64,000 bases of DNA from Anseranas semipalmata (Eukaryota > Chordata > Aves > Anseriformes > Anseranatidae), in assembly GCA_013399115.1 (NCBI GenBank), contig VXAA01004298.1, forward strand, positions 1,029,460-1,093,459. Direction: 5' to 3'. The notes beneath the pieces were generated by a model, which saw only the letters and a program-made list of their open reading frames with translations, had not been told where the DNA came from and searched no databases. Below are positions 25,331-38,506 of the stretch, piece after piece. The stretch's first letter is position 1. Each line of letters opens with the position of its first letter. A program made the position numbers and the translations under genes.

Positions 25331-26639
25331 CATCCCTTTAGTCTTAGCATCCAAATCCTTTCTAAAAAGGTCTTTAATTCACACTTATCAGAGAGAGTCT
25401 AATGTCTACAAAGGGCATCACAGCACAGCCAGCAGGGCTCCATCCCTGCTTTCTGCAGCAGGCTTTGCTAATGATACCTATTCTGGAGCAGAAGCAGCAC
25501 TACTGAAGTTATCCTATCAAACATAACAGGAACGCTACAGACAGTGATTTATAATGACTCTAACAGTGTGAGAAGAAATTTACAATACAAATTAGGGTAG
25601 AGACTTCAGTGCCTCTATTGCAATAGTTTACAATTCTGAAGAGAGATCTGAAGGGTGAGGTCTCAACAAAAATGCATAAAAAACTCAGCACCTTGTCTTT
25701 GGCAGGGAAGGCAGTGATCGACATGCCTGACTAGAGAATTTATAATTGCAACAGGCACAAAAGGATCCTCCAGACTGGGCTCGCTTGTTACTCAATTATT
25801 ATATGGACTTCAGTGGCTTTCTGAATGGATCTTTTTACTATGAGAAACAAGTTTAAATACCAGAAATATTAGCACATTTATTGCTGCTCTTTATGGTATA
25901 ATAGTCACTTTGTGACTTAGGAAAATGAGCCTTACAGGAGTTCTATTGAGCTGGGAAGTTGAAAAGGTCAAGTTGCATTTCTGTGAACTTACCCTTTTAT
26001 GCTTTGCTGTTGAAACAGTGTGTCTTTCAGCAAGGACCTAGTCCTGTGTAAAAAACACACAGCTAAGAACACTAGATCATTCCTTTAGGATTAATTAATT
26101 TGACAGAAACCAACAAATCTATTTTAGAAATAGCTGCAAGCAAATGTTAATAGGAGATTAATCTTTCATGCCTTTGAGAACTTTTTAGACAAAATGAAGA
26201 TACATTCAACTTCCCCTTGAGTTCCAAATGTGAACAAGATCAACTAGTTTACATACTAACTTTTGTGATAAGTGAGACATCTATCACAACAGAAACAACT
26301 TTTGCCCAGAGCAACAAGATATTACCTAATTGTTAAGCCATTTAACGCCAGTAGCAAGAGTTTCAGTAACAAAGCTTATAATAATTGCCTCTTCACGTGG
26401 GACATGAAGAAAACAGTCAGACACGCTTTCAGTCTAAGACCTGCTTTGGTCCCTCTGAAGGTGATGGGCAAACTCCTTTGCAAGGAAAATAGGTTATTTT
26501 TGATTCCTTTATGGCAATGAGACGGTCATACTCTCATCAAATTCAGTAACAAAACACTTCATTTCAGTGGCTGGAGAAAGAGGCCACTCAGCCCGCTGAC
26601 AGCTCGTGCAGAGGGAGGAAAGCAGCAGTGGTGACTGGT

Positions 26640-26830
26640 AGCCTCAGCTCTGATAGCCCCGGCCTCTGACAACTTGCTGCTTCCCCCCAGCTCAGGTGCC
26701 AGGCTCCTGCCAGCCCCGGGGGCACTGCCCAGCCCAGGCGAGGGCCCTCCCTGTACCGCTCCCAGTGCCCCTGCCCCAGGGGCACCACCTGGCCCCCTCC
26801 TGGGGGGGCCCGGGCCACGTCCTCTCTCCA
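26640..26830. other. isolated GC-rich block
   Basis: About 190 bases far richer in G+C than the flanks (agccccgggggcactgccca; ggggggcccgggccacg), with few CpGs relative to its GC content. No exon with coherent splice sites and no repeat family recognised. Confidence 0.5.
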
Positions 26831-26887
26831 GTTAAGTCAACACCAGACTCGTGTACCAACACACTGCCTTTTCCAGTCGAGAAAGAG

Positions 26888-26957
26888 TTCCCTAACTTGC
26901 AAAGAAGAAACACTTCCCTAACTTGCAAAGAAGAAACACTTCCCTAACTTGCAAAGA
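26888..26957. repeat. 26-bp tandem repeat, 2.7 copies
   Basis: The unit ttccctaacttgcaaagaag + aaacac recurs at 26,888, 26,914 and 26,940 with no mismatch through the third partial copy, so the duplication is recent. Confidence 0.97.
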
Positions 26958-29032
26958 CTAGGTAAGGTGTAAAATACACACGGTTTGTAAACTACACATG
27001 CTGTGAAAACAGTTTAATGCCCAAAGAGTTCCTCTTCTCACAATGCCAGGACATTGAAATCCCCTACTACCAGTTCCTGCATCATAACTGAAACAACAAT
27101 GCCTTGGCATTTCATGAAATACCTGAAACTTCAGTGCGTGTCACTCAATGACTGAGTGTAAAATGGTGATAAAGTTCTCAAGCAAAATGTCTGGCTTTGC
27201 ATTATGACTCTTATACATGCGTGCATATGGGACTATGAACAACATGCATTTTGAACAACAGCACTGCACCCTAAGGCTTAGCAATCATATTTCTCATTAC
27301 TCCCGACTCTTTACAAGGTTCCTCCCACTGCAGAAAAATAAACATTTGCATTCACTCTCCCTCCAGAAATAAGATCCCATAAACATCAAGATGATGCAGG
27401 CATTTAAGATGCTGACATATCATGTTAAAGAAAGTTTAAAAGATTTATCCATCAGAAGCAATAAACAACTTCCTTGATTAGTGCAAGCCTATGAATGCAA
27501 CTCACATGTTACTGATTTTCAGTAGTTTCTGTTCTGTGATTGTTTACATGGTGCTCAGCGTTAGGCACTAGATAACACGTTATTTGTAGTGTTACGACAA
27601 TATTCTCTGTTGACATCTTTTAGCTGTCTACACTTCTTGCAAGCAGACTTGGCAAACGTTTCTTGAATGTTTATAATGTTTGCTCACTCCTGAGTAAAAT
27701 TTTAAAAATTTAGTTGGTAGAGATTTTAAAACACATTTTTGTAGCACACTTGCTAGCCCTCTTGCATTGCTCTACGTTATTAATTTCAGATTAATTTTAT
27801 CCTCTGGCTGTACACAGTTAGTGGAACTCCCTGTTCAAATACCTCAAGCAAAACGCCGTATTTACAGTACTTTCCAGGCACATTTATCTGCATTGACAAA
27901 AATCAGAACAACACTGTTAAAATCTATGCATTAGTTGGTAAAATATCAGACCATCTTACAAAAAAAAAAGTCTAATGTACATATTGTGTTTCTGTGACAC
28001 AGCTCCAAGTTCAGTGAATACAGCCAGCTAGATTTGTTCCTTTATCTACAGCAGGATCGACTTGTCCGTCTGAAGCACCGTAACAAACCAAGTACTTTTC
28101 TACTATTTTTTAAATATTTTTCCAGGGTGCAATATCCAAGTACAATAAAACTAATGCCACATTGAAAGCAAAACTGTACATCTGTCTGACCTTTCTTATG
28201 CCTCACGGTTCTTTTCCCCTATCTTACTCTGACTGCTTTACATCCAGAGAGTGGAGGAAAAGCAGGCTGGCTGTGCAGCTGTTTACACATTCAGTGGACA
28301 CACCACTGGCTCAAAAATCTGCTTTAGATAAAAGGTGATTATCCTTTTTTTCAAATAAAAATAAGGCAGCCCAAGAAACTGTCTTGTTGTCATTTACTCT
28401 GTAATAACACAGTGAATGTACAGGGAACAACCATTAAAGATTGGGGTCCATGTGAGTACCTGGTGTAAAGAGAAATGAGATACACTTTTACAAATTACAG
28501 TCGAGGAATGGGCTTCCGGCTCTTCTTTCATAAAGGCTGACAATTTTTTTCAGGTTATCTATTTGATGGGAAAAGAATATCTGCCATCTCCTAACATGCT
28601 ACTTAGATCAATCAGGTGCTCAGATGTAATGGCAAAGAAGAGGGAGAGCCAAGCAGGCATGCCTGAAGGCTCTTATTGATGGCATGTGCTAAAAAGAGAC
28701 ACAAAGTGGGAAAAATAAAAGCCAAGAGAGAAGTTATCCAAGACTGACTCTCCACACCAACAAACAGGCCCAAACCTTCAATGCGAGAGCACAATACTAC
28801 AGAAGATATCAATCAGTGATAGGTGACAGGAAAACAGGCAGAGGACTGGCAATGTCAACAGAAACACAACATTTCTGGCTTCAGAGGCATGTAAAACAGC
28901 AGTATGGTTATCATGGGGTCTACGTGGTCCCTGTGAAATGAACAGCAAAAGAAGGCTGGCACCACTATCACCTCCATCACTGGTACAAACCAGGCCAGGT
29001 TTCTCACAAAGAAAGGGTATATTTGGGAACAG

Positions 29033-29077
29033 TAAAATAAAATAAAATAAAATAAAATAAAATAAAATAAAATAAAC
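29033..29077. repeat. (TAAAA)n microsatellite
   Basis: About nine perfect copies of TAAAA. Probably polymorphic. Confidence 0.97.
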
Positions 29078-31475
29078 ACAGAGATTCATCTGAGATGGAA
29101 AAAAATATAAAGTTAACAGAGAAGACAAAAATTTTTAAACTGACGTGTTTCATTATGTACATTTGCACATGAACATGCTCTTGGAGAACATGCAGTTTCC
29201 TCAGAGACATATGCAACGAGATAATGCACTGAGAACAGCTGCCTTGTGACATGTTAACACTAATCAAACAATCATCTAGTTAAATATTTAAAGAAAAAAA
29301 AGTAAACTATATATTTAATAGAAGTTGTCTGGCAGAGGATGATAAGGTTCCTGTATCTTGCTTAATTGGATAATGTACGTATTTTATTTTATACAAAGGA
29401 AAGCACACCTTTCAGCTCAAGAAGCTACACAGTGCTGCTGGAGTCCATTTGCAAAGCAATAAACTCTCATGTTGCATGAACTACTTAGGCTGAAAGTACT
29501 TTCCTCTAGCTCCCTAATATTTGGGTAAAAGAGAAGAAATCAGAACTTGCTGGTTATCAGAGGTAGCTAACAGGCTACTCGGGTAATGCTGAACTCCAAA
29601 ACAGGACACAGAAGGAATCTGTGAGTCCCTATGGTAAAGGGGAAATAGTAAATCTCTGATACAGCCTTGTCTTTCCTCTGTCCTCCACATTAAGGATTCA
29701 CTGAGCCCAGTTAGCCTCAGAATATCCCTGTGTGTCTCCTGGGGACCCTCTTTTGAATGAGGAAGAGTTTCTACAAAAGGAAAACATCTCAGTTACTATC
29801 TTACCATAAACAATGTGGATGAAAAGCTAAAACAGGGTTAAAAAAAGAAATGTCACTGTATGAAAGTAGCATTGCTAGGTGAAGAGAAACAGAAACAGTG
29901 AGTGTGACAATGTTATTTTGGGGAAGGCACTGAAAATTCCATTGATTGCAAAACATGAAATAATTTCCCAAATTCTCTCTCAATGAATGAGGAAAGTAGC
30001 TGCAATATTTCTTCTTGACATCATAATTCTGGTAATAAATAATATGCTAACTGACCCAATTTCTTAACATTAAATAATATGAGAAAGATTCAACATTCAG
30101 AAAGCTCATTTATAGAAATCAACAGATTTAGCTCCTGTTCAGTTTTCTGTTCAGGAACAGGAGTTCTCTGGCTCATATGAAGCTTACACTCCCAAAGTCA
30201 GGAGATAGCAGAGAAAACCTGTAGGTCCTGTTCATACAAATCACAAGTTCTGGGCTCTATCCTGTTGTTCTCAGCTAGGTAAATTAAATATGAATTGTAT
30301 TATCTATAGGATCTCCAAATTCTCTTCAAACGTCTGATGTCCACACGATTTCTGAATTTCTGCTGCCACTTTCTGGGTAAAATATGAAAACTAGAGAAGA
30401 GCAGCTTGAAGAACAGAAGTACAAAGCATGTGCTAAGCATTTAGATTTATGCAATATTTCATGAAGTTGTTTTCCATCTTAAACCAGGATTAGCATTCAG
30501 GGCAAAGAAAGTGAGATGGACTTGGAAACCTGACCAGCTTTTTCTCCTGCTTTCTGGCTGGCTAGGAGACTCTGTTAGGGAGTCTGAGACCACAGCCATA
30601 TGGCCAGTAATGACAGTCTGTTCAGTGTCACCCCCTACATTATTCTGAAACATGCAGGTATTTATAACAAATCAGTATCTGAACATTGTCAGTTAAATAA
30701 TATACATGCTGCGTAAGTGAGAGAAAAATCAACATCCTTTATATATTTTTTCCTCCCCTTTGGAATATTACAAGGTTCAATACACAAACATAACTTCATG
30801 GTTACTATTCTTTTCTGACAGTGAAATATGAAAGGATTTATTTTCCTCCATACGGATGCAGATTTCAAGGACAGTGAATCTCATGCTTTTCTTTGCCAGA
30901 AAATTGTTGTGATCTGAATACATTTTAAAAAAATTACCACACTAGCAAGTGATTAAGAAAGAAAACATCATGTATTGGCAGCAACCAAATGAAAAGCAAA
31001 TAATAAAGATGGTTAGAATAGCAGCTCAAAGAAGAATTCTAATCCTTTTCTAAATTAAATCATTAAAAAAGTAAACGCCTAGAACAAAAAATGGTGAAAT
31101 GAAGCCTGTCCTGGCCTTTCTCCCCCACCCACAACATAATTCAATTTACTGCCTTCAAGTTACTCCTGACTTACCGAGGTGCAAACAAGATCAGAATGAG
31201 TCTCTGAGCATCTGCCTCAGGGTGAACTCTCAGCCGCTGAAAGATTAAGAACAGAAGTCACTGCAATCCTGTACGTCCTCTGCAGCATAGCACTGACTAA
31301 AGCAGTCATGAACCCATCATAACTTGTGAGTTCGGACGGCTTACGGTTGTTCTGCATTGCGTTCCTTTCCTTTAGGAAGGAACCACGGTGTATACTGGTC
31401 AGTGTATCTCTACATACAACATAAAAAGATGCAAAAACCAAAGTGGCATAACACATGAGTGTCCCCCAGCATTTT

Positions 31476-31549
31476 AGAGGAGAGAAAGAGGAGAGAAAGA
31501 GGAGAGAAAGAGGAGAGAAAGAGGAGAGAAAGAGGAGAGAAAGAGGAGA
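31476..31549. repeat. 11-bp minisatellite (AGGAGAGAAAG)n
   Basis: Roughly 6.5 perfect head-to-tail copies of AGGAGAGAAAG. The strand is pure purine on + and pure pyrimidine on -, which can favour triplex structure. The long minus frame across it (FLSSFSPLSLL repeats) is an artefact. Confidence 0.96.
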
Positions 31550-31779
31550 TTGTATCAGTAGCATCCCAGGGCATAAGTTAGAGCAAGAAGGTTACTGTAG
31601 TTTACAACAATGAAATCTTCTGGTCTATAGTCATTCTTAGGCCACCTGCCATACCTGGCAAGCTCTTATCATGAGCAGAACCTGAGTTACAACAAACCTC
31701 TCTTACCAGAGACTGTACCACTATTCCAGGTCTTCTTGGGGACTTTGGAGACACTGGAAGCCACAGGAATTAATTTAAT

Positions 31780-32358
31780 ATCCTGGGCTGCATTATTTAG
31801 ATTGTATTTAACAGATTAAGGGAAGTAGTTATTCTCCCTTTTTGAGACCTGGGAGACCACACCTGCAGTACTCCACCCCGTTTGGGCACCCAAGTACAAG
31901 AGAGACACTAACAAAGAGGAAAAAGTCCACTGGAATGCCATAAAGACAGTCAGGAGGAATGAGACACACAATGTGCAAGAAGTGGCTGAGCAAACTGGGC
32001 TTGGTCAGCCTGAAGAGCAGTCTAGGCAGGCATCTAATTCCTCTACCCAACTACCAAACAGGAGTTTTGTAGAGAGGACAGAGACAGACTCAGTGAGGTG
32101 CCCTGCCAAAGGATGAAAGAGAGTGAGCAGAAGTTGTGACAAGTAAATTTCCAAGTTGAAAAGAACAAAACTGCTCACAAAGATAATAGCCAAATACTGG
32201 GACAGTTTCTCAGGAAATCTGTGGTACCTTCACCTCTGGATGAAGGCCCCAAGCAACCTTAAGGAACTTTGAAATGGACCTCACTTTGAAACTGGCCCTG
32301 CTCTGACTGGATGGTTGGACCAGATGATATCACTGCCAACACAGATTATTCTATGACT
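31780..32358 (+). mobile_element. CR1 LINE fragment, plus orientation
   Basis: Reads as the 3' part of CR1 on the + strand: gagaccacacctgcagtactc, caagtacaagagagacacta, aactgggcttggtcagcctg, gttggaccagatgatatcac, and ends at attattctatgactt. It covers the end of the RT-coding region and the 3' UTR with several deletions and many substitutions. Same orientation as the main gene. Confidence 0.88.
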
Positions 32359-33544
32359 TCAACATCTGTTGTCCTTGGCGGCTCACTGTCTCCTCACACT
32401 GACCGTGGTACATGCTTGGATGCTGCTAATGTCGTTTAACATTTCATCATCACAAAGATATTCTTCATTTTCCTACAAAAAGGGCAGTAGCTATGACCAT
32501 ATCTCACATCTCTTCCTTCTCCTCCTCTTTTTCTCACTGATCTTAAAGCCACTGTTATCTCTCTCCACAGTAGCGAAGTCTCTAGGAGGTCACATGTATG
32601 TTTGTGCTGAACAGGGAAGGTTTGGGACCAAAGAGCTGAGATCATGCTGACAAACAAAATGTTCTCTGAGTCACAAACACTTCCTTGCTCCCTTTCTTCC
32701 TTCCTGGTAGAATGTACAAGAGTCAACCTAAGTCATATTTCTTCTAAACCCTTTTTACAATAAACAGTCTGAATGGGACAAAGCATTCACTTTTTAAAGA
32801 AAACTTTTCATAAACATTTGTGGTAATTTTTAGAGAGGGTTGGAACTTTTTTTCAAAGACACCTTTTTTTTTTTTTGCACAGATGCACCAATTTCTACAA
32901 CATGTACTGCATGTAAAAGATAGTGACTATGATGAAGTGAGAAGTGATTGGCGAGGCTGGAGATGCGGATGAGATTCTGCACTCTATCACACTGCACTGC
33001 AGGGCAAAGCTCAGCCTCAAGAGCTGAGGCACCGGCCTGGCTGCCAGCTGGTAAAATTCACACTGGAGTCCGGTTTTGAACAGAACTTGATGACAGACGT
33101 TTTCATTTACCTGGGGGTTTTGTATGCACACACACACTTGGGAGTGCGTGTGTACACCCACCCATGCATGCAGCTGTGAAGGACACACATAGCCAGGCTT
33201 GTTTGCACAGCCAGAAATTTCATTTTGTCTCAAAATTATACCTCTCAGCAACCCCATTACTCGGTATGTATCCAGACCGGAATGTTAATAACCATGGCGT
33301 TTGGTTTAGTTTATAATCAGTGTAGCACAATCAAATTTATCATGATTGCAAAAATGAGATGGGCCCTTATACAGGTGATTTCCCTTCAATCTGCCTCTGT
33401 AACTACAAAACTTGTGCTACTTCGTTGTGTTATCATTTTTCCAAACCAATTATTCTAGACATGTTATCAAAATATCAGTCAATCAGCATCTCTACTCCCT
33501 CTCACAATTTCCAGAACTAATGCCTTTTTTTATGCTTGTTTTAG

Positions 33545-33649
33545 CAATGAAGAAAAACAGCAACAGTTCCAATGGCTCATCAAGAAGGAAAACGTTTTTT
33601 AACTCGTTGGTCACCAAATTACACCTGAATCCAGAACATGAATTGCTAG
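33545..33649 (+). CDS. candidate exon of the main + gene, phase 1 to 1
   Basis: An excellent acceptor (cctttttttatgcttgttttag|ca) and a fair donor (gctag|gtgaac) bracket 105 bases open in one frame: MKKNSNSSNGSSRRKTFF then NSLVTKLHLNPEHELL. The polar Asn/Ser-rich start looks like a linker between folded parts. Entry phase 1 fits the exon at 13,554 and exit phase 1 fits 38,474 or 38,974. Confidence 0.52.
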
Positions 33650-36600
33650 GTGAACTACTTGCCTAATCTTGAGACATACCAGTCTGTATACCACAAACCA
33701 GTATGCAAGGTACGCATGACACAGGTTCACTAGATCCCTACCAAGACATCCATGAAGAGAGGGAGCCTTTTGTGCTGCGTGTGCTGCACAGGTATGACCG
33801 GTGTTTGCATGAGGAGAAAATACATGAGGGCATTTGTCTCGGGAAGACACAGCTGAGCCGTTTGGAAAGGATTCACCTGGGCTTCATCACTGCAGTGTCC
33901 CTGAATCTGAACAACTTGGCAGTCACCTACACACAGCAATAACATGACACCTTTGAGAAGCCCTTTGAGAACCTACTCATAGGCTGAGAATTAAGCATGA
34001 CCATAAGCACCGATTCTCTCCTTTGAGAGAGCTGTGGCAGTTTGGAGCTGGTGGGCAGGTTCAGCATTTGGACATGACAGTCATGCAAGCGGAGAGTGGA
34101 GGTAAAGCCCCACTTCCCTTGGACTGGCTGGGGGACATTGCATGAGAAGATTCCAGTAGAGTTTGCTGCATCAATCTGCCTATTTCCTCTTTCATTTAGA
34201 TTTAATTTTTGTCCTGTACAAGCACAACAATAAAAAGAATCACACTTAGTTTTCCTGCTCCTTAACATTCCCGTTGCAAGACACCAAGTGCGTATTCCTG
34301 GCTAAAGTGCTCAGGCTTTAGAAGGAAACCTCCTTAGAGGCTGTCCCAGGATTATACTTCCACAGCTTGCTCACAGGCCTCCTGGATTGACAGAAACCCC
34401 TCCAGGTATATATGAAATTCTGATCACACACTGCAAAACACATCCAGCTCAGGAAATACATTTCCATCTAGAAATACTGTGCCTCCTTTTGTCACATGGA
34501 GCGACAAAAAACAATCTTGAGGGAAAAATACCCTTTAATTTTCAACTGACTTGCTCTTGGCGTTCAACTATTTGTTTCCTATTGATGTAATACTTACCTA
34601 AAAGATAGGTTTGCTTAAACACCTGCTTAACTGCTTTCCTAATTCAAGAAACATAGGATGTTTGTAAACATACTGCACAGCACCAAAAAGGCCACAAGTT
34701 CCCTGAATCATATGGTTCTCTTTTTTACTGGTAGAAACTGGAATTTCCATTCTGCAGAAGACTTCTCATTATGAAAAATATTTTTTAATACTAATGATGA
34801 AAACAAAATTTTGAGCAGAATGAAAACATGTTAACAATCTTTGTCACTACACAGGGAGACAAGGGGAATTGGAAGACTGCAGGTAGCTTAAAATAAAAAA
34901 CCCGCAGGACACTGGAAGGCACAGAGCTGCTAATGGAGGTCCCAGACAGCCTGCGTACCTTCCAGGCTGCTGTCTGGCAAGAGCCCAGTTAGGCAAACCT
35001 GCTTTTTACCTGGGCTGAATCTAGCGTCAGTAAGATTCACACAATTCAATATAGTCAAACCACCGTTTTCCAACTGGAATGGAAAATTTCCATCCAGGGC
35101 TTCTTAACTGCTTGGAACTGTTAGCACCCCACAGAAGCTGCTACGTTTGGAGCTCATGGAATATCAGTGTCAAATTCAAATCATTTGCAAATTTTTTTTG
35201 GCAACAAGTGTCTCTCCCTTTTTATTTATTAGCATGTAAGTTCTGAGAATCCAGTTTCATTACTTCAGATTTAACTGTTCCCGGGCCAGATGCATATAAG
35301 GGGAAGTGTGAGCTGCTCTAAATTTGACTTTTCAAATGACTTTTTACTCAATTTTCTTCCCAATATTCACAGCAATGAGCTTATTTAAATGGAGTAGCTT
35401 ATTAAACTGCCTAGGACAGAAATAACATTAAGATGATATAAAGGTGAAATGTAAGATGATAATCCACCCTAAGTAAGCTACTGTGAGTCATTTAAACTAG
35501 GCAATGTTTTACTTTTTTAATTAATTCAAAAAATATTCCTTTTACAGCACTAAGTTTTCACTGCAAGTAAAAACTACAGCATGCTAAAACAGGATTGTGT
35601 TTAATAATCAGAGCTAGGGCTAAAATCTGCATTCCTCACTGAGGCAAAATACTCAGCTTTTACACCCAACAAGCAATGTCTCCCTGTAGAAATAAGCATA
35701 CTGTGATTTCCTGATTTTGTTCTTTAAACAAACAAGCAAACAAACCAACCCTCCACACTGTAAAACAGCACATGAGAAAGACTTAGATAATCAGGAACAT
35801 CCCAGGATTAAAAGAAATTATTTCAAAACACTGTTCTTGGGAATAAATAGCAACAGAGGAAAAATATTTTAATAGGCTTATTTCCCTCACCTATAGAACA
35901 GATTTCTATTTTCTCCTCAAATGAGAGTGATAATTTCATTACACTTTCAAAACAAAAAGCTAGGTGTAGTTTTCACTTTTTTAGTAACAAATATTAATTT
36001 TGGCACCAGAGAGTCGTGGGCTCAGAAAGGGCTGTCTCTTGGAAGATGTTATTTTTAAAACACTTCATTCATTTTCACCTTCTTCATCTGGAATGGAAAC
36101 CTCAATTCCCAGTTTCATTCTCCACAGACAAGAACACGTACCTTCCTGGAAAGTGAATGGAGACTTGTCACAGCATGTATTTAAAAATGATAAAGCAAGA
36201 AGGATCTAGGTTGTTCCTCTAAGGATTTGGCCATGACACAAGTCAGGAGCTAACTCAGACCTCTTTATCTCCAATCCGGTGGAGTCCAAGAGATGAATAA
36301 TTGAGATCCAAATGAGGAATCTCCTTTTCTCCAGTGGACCAGCAAGACTCAAAGTTATTCTTATGCTGACTTTAAAAACCACTTTACAAAGCAAGATGTG
36401 AAAACAATGGCTGAAAGGTAGCATGGGTATTTTCTGGTCTCTACTCAAAAAATTGAAGAACATAAAAAGGGCGCATTTCAGTGTCTGATGTAAGGAGCCA
36501 TTAGCACCTGCATGCATTCATCATTGTGAGCTCCCATACTGGGAGAGACCCGTGGTCCAGGTGGGTCAGTAGTCTAGAGACACCCAGTCTTAGCTACTTG

Positions 36601-38473
36601 ATAGAAAGGTACAAAAAAGAAAGTGGGTGAGAGCTCTCCCTGTAAAAAGAAGTAGCTCATTCTATGAAATAAAAGTGTCTAAGTACTGTTCAAACCACTG
36701 AGCAGGAGCTGAAAAGATGTCTAGGAGGGATAACTTCTGTATTAAGTTTTACTATTACAACTTGTCTCACTATATATAAATAAAACCTTTAGGCATATTT
36801 ATTCTTCCCCAGCTCTGTACTCTAAATATCCAAATGGAACATTTCTCTCCATTTTTAACAGCCAAATCCGCAACACATTATTATCTCTAGATTGCAAGTA
36901 CGAGCTACATCCTCCATTTTGGTTGCAATGCTTGGACTGAAGGAATGGTGGTAATGAAGTGAGTTAGTGCTATTTCAATATGAATGACACTACTTGATTA
37001 GCTAATAGGTATCATTCATTGTCCATTCATTCGTCAACAGATACCCTGCCCTTCCTAGCTCAGCACTGTGATCTGGCAAGTGTATGACTGATACCATCTC
37101 ACACAGAGCTGTTCTGAGCTTTGCTACAGGTAGAACATTGCCCAACAAGTTGTCTGCTAATTCTAGATACTAGTTATAGAACTTGAAAGAGGAAAACTAG
37201 TATGGCTGTTAAAACAAAGGCCATTTTACCATCAAATCCTGCTTCTTCCATCCCCTTCAATCATTTTATCCCTAAGAGTTTACTCTTTAAGCTCAAGCAC
37301 TCTGGCCTCAGTATAGCAAAAGACTTTACCATGGATATGTAAATCACTACACATTAAATGCTGTTATTTTCTCACCCAGAGTTACATCCTCCTCATGTTC
37401 ATTTTTATTTTCTTAGTTATTTCCTCATTAGATGATTAATAGACCAATGGAAATAAAAGTTCAAATCTATCTGTAGTCAGGTGTAGACAGTAATTAGGAG
37501 CTCTGCTCAGAAAGCCAGTGGGATTTAAGATAGCCTTTAAGGGCAGTTTCCCTTCTGCATATTTCATATATCACAAAATAAATTACCCTTACATGGGACC
37601 ATAAAAACTCACATACACAGCCAAAAAACGAACCTCTGCACGGAAATAAAGACCAGATCCAACAAGCACCTTGCTCAGGGGGAACAGCTTGCTCATCCTT
37701 CCCCATGATAACTGCTCGGTCTGGCAAGAGTTGTGTTCCCTCACGTGCTGTGAGTACCAGGCATAAGACACATCAAAACCCAAACAAAGATGGTCACCAT
37801 CAGGCATCTGTCAAAAGCTTTAGACTAAGAAATAATGCCACTAGATACCCTTCACTAGGATACTTCCTATGGTAAATAGTGAGAGAGAAGTGAGACTTCA
37901 CACACTAGTCTTCTACTAACCTAAGGCAAAACATACTCATCAGATTTTAGAGCAATCCCCACAAATGGATTGATTTGTATATGCAAATAGCTCTAATTCA
38001 ACACCTGAAGAATTCAACACCAGGAAGAAGTTACGCCTGTCTATTCATTTCCAACACACAACATCTGTTCCCCTATAGCAGAGCACTACATATTCAGAAT
38101 ATGCAAGACAGCAAACGCAGTAACAGTGGAAGTCAATGGTGTATCTGGACCAAAATGAACTATCTCGTGTTGCTGGAACTCACATATGCCATGAAAGCAA
38201 CTCTGCGTAACAAATATTTCATTCAAAAGAGCGAGCACAATGAACTATGAATGCACAAATGACGGGGGGTCATAACTACTGTAATAATAAACATCAGGCG
38301 ATATTTTCCAGGCTTATGCCAGAATTTTGACTTTTTGGCTAAATTGTTTCTTCACCATCTGTTTTAAAATTATCCTCACAGGTGGCTGGCTTACTAACAG
38401 ACACCTCTTGCATTTTGTAATACGTATGGTACTTTAAAAGACGTTATCTTAATTACTTTTTTCTTTTTATAAG
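33650..38473. other. putative intron
   Basis: Exon-like frames occur (33,733-33,785; 34,364-34,411; an ankyrin-like ILCLLLSHGATKNNLEGK at about 34,470) but none has both splice sites and the required phase. At 35,216-35,240 a strong acceptor is followed three bases later by gtaagt. No CR1 read here. Confidence 0.35.
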
Positions 38474-38506
38474 TAGGTGATAGTAGCTACCCACAGAAAG
38501 AGGCTG
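38474..38506 (+). CDS. candidate small exon, phase 1 to 1
   Basis: A long pyrimidine tract (ttacttttttctttttataag) gives acceptors at 38,473 and 38,476, and a strong donor (aggctg|gtaagc) follows. In phase it reads GDSSYPQKEA. At 33 (or 30) bases it is a multiple of three, so skipping it would not disturb the frame; it is therefore the least constrained member of the chain. Confidence 0.33.

Larger units (their letters stand above)
13636..33544. other. long putative intron rich in CR1 remnants
   Basis: About 20 kb with no exon that fits the phase chain. It holds the CR1 copies and simple repeats listed separately, a GC-rich block at about 26.64-26.83 kb, and a zero-length acceptor/donor junction at 17,225/17,226. 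Isolated exon-like frames at 16,666-16,726 and 33,249-33,374 have good acceptors but break phase. Confidence 0.4.

Noticed and set aside
28778..29267. Minus frames with FYFILFYFILFYF runs
   Set aside because: Translation of the (TAAAA)n microsatellite.
31175..31236. 62-base minus-strand interval with excellent splice sites, reading RLRVHPEADAQRLILILF
   Set aside because: A 62-base interval is open in one of three frames by chance very often. It is antisense within the + gene and does not chain convincingly with other minus candidates.
33249..33374. + strand 126-base frame with good acceptor and donor (cag|gtgatt)
   Set aside because: Phase 0 exit cannot join the strongly supported 33,545 exon, which needs phase 1, and only 170 bases separate them.
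35010..35073. 64-base minus-strand exon-like interval (LENGGLTILNCVNLTDARF)
   Set aside because: Same reason: short, antisense, and dependent on a non-consensus neighbouring exon for phase.
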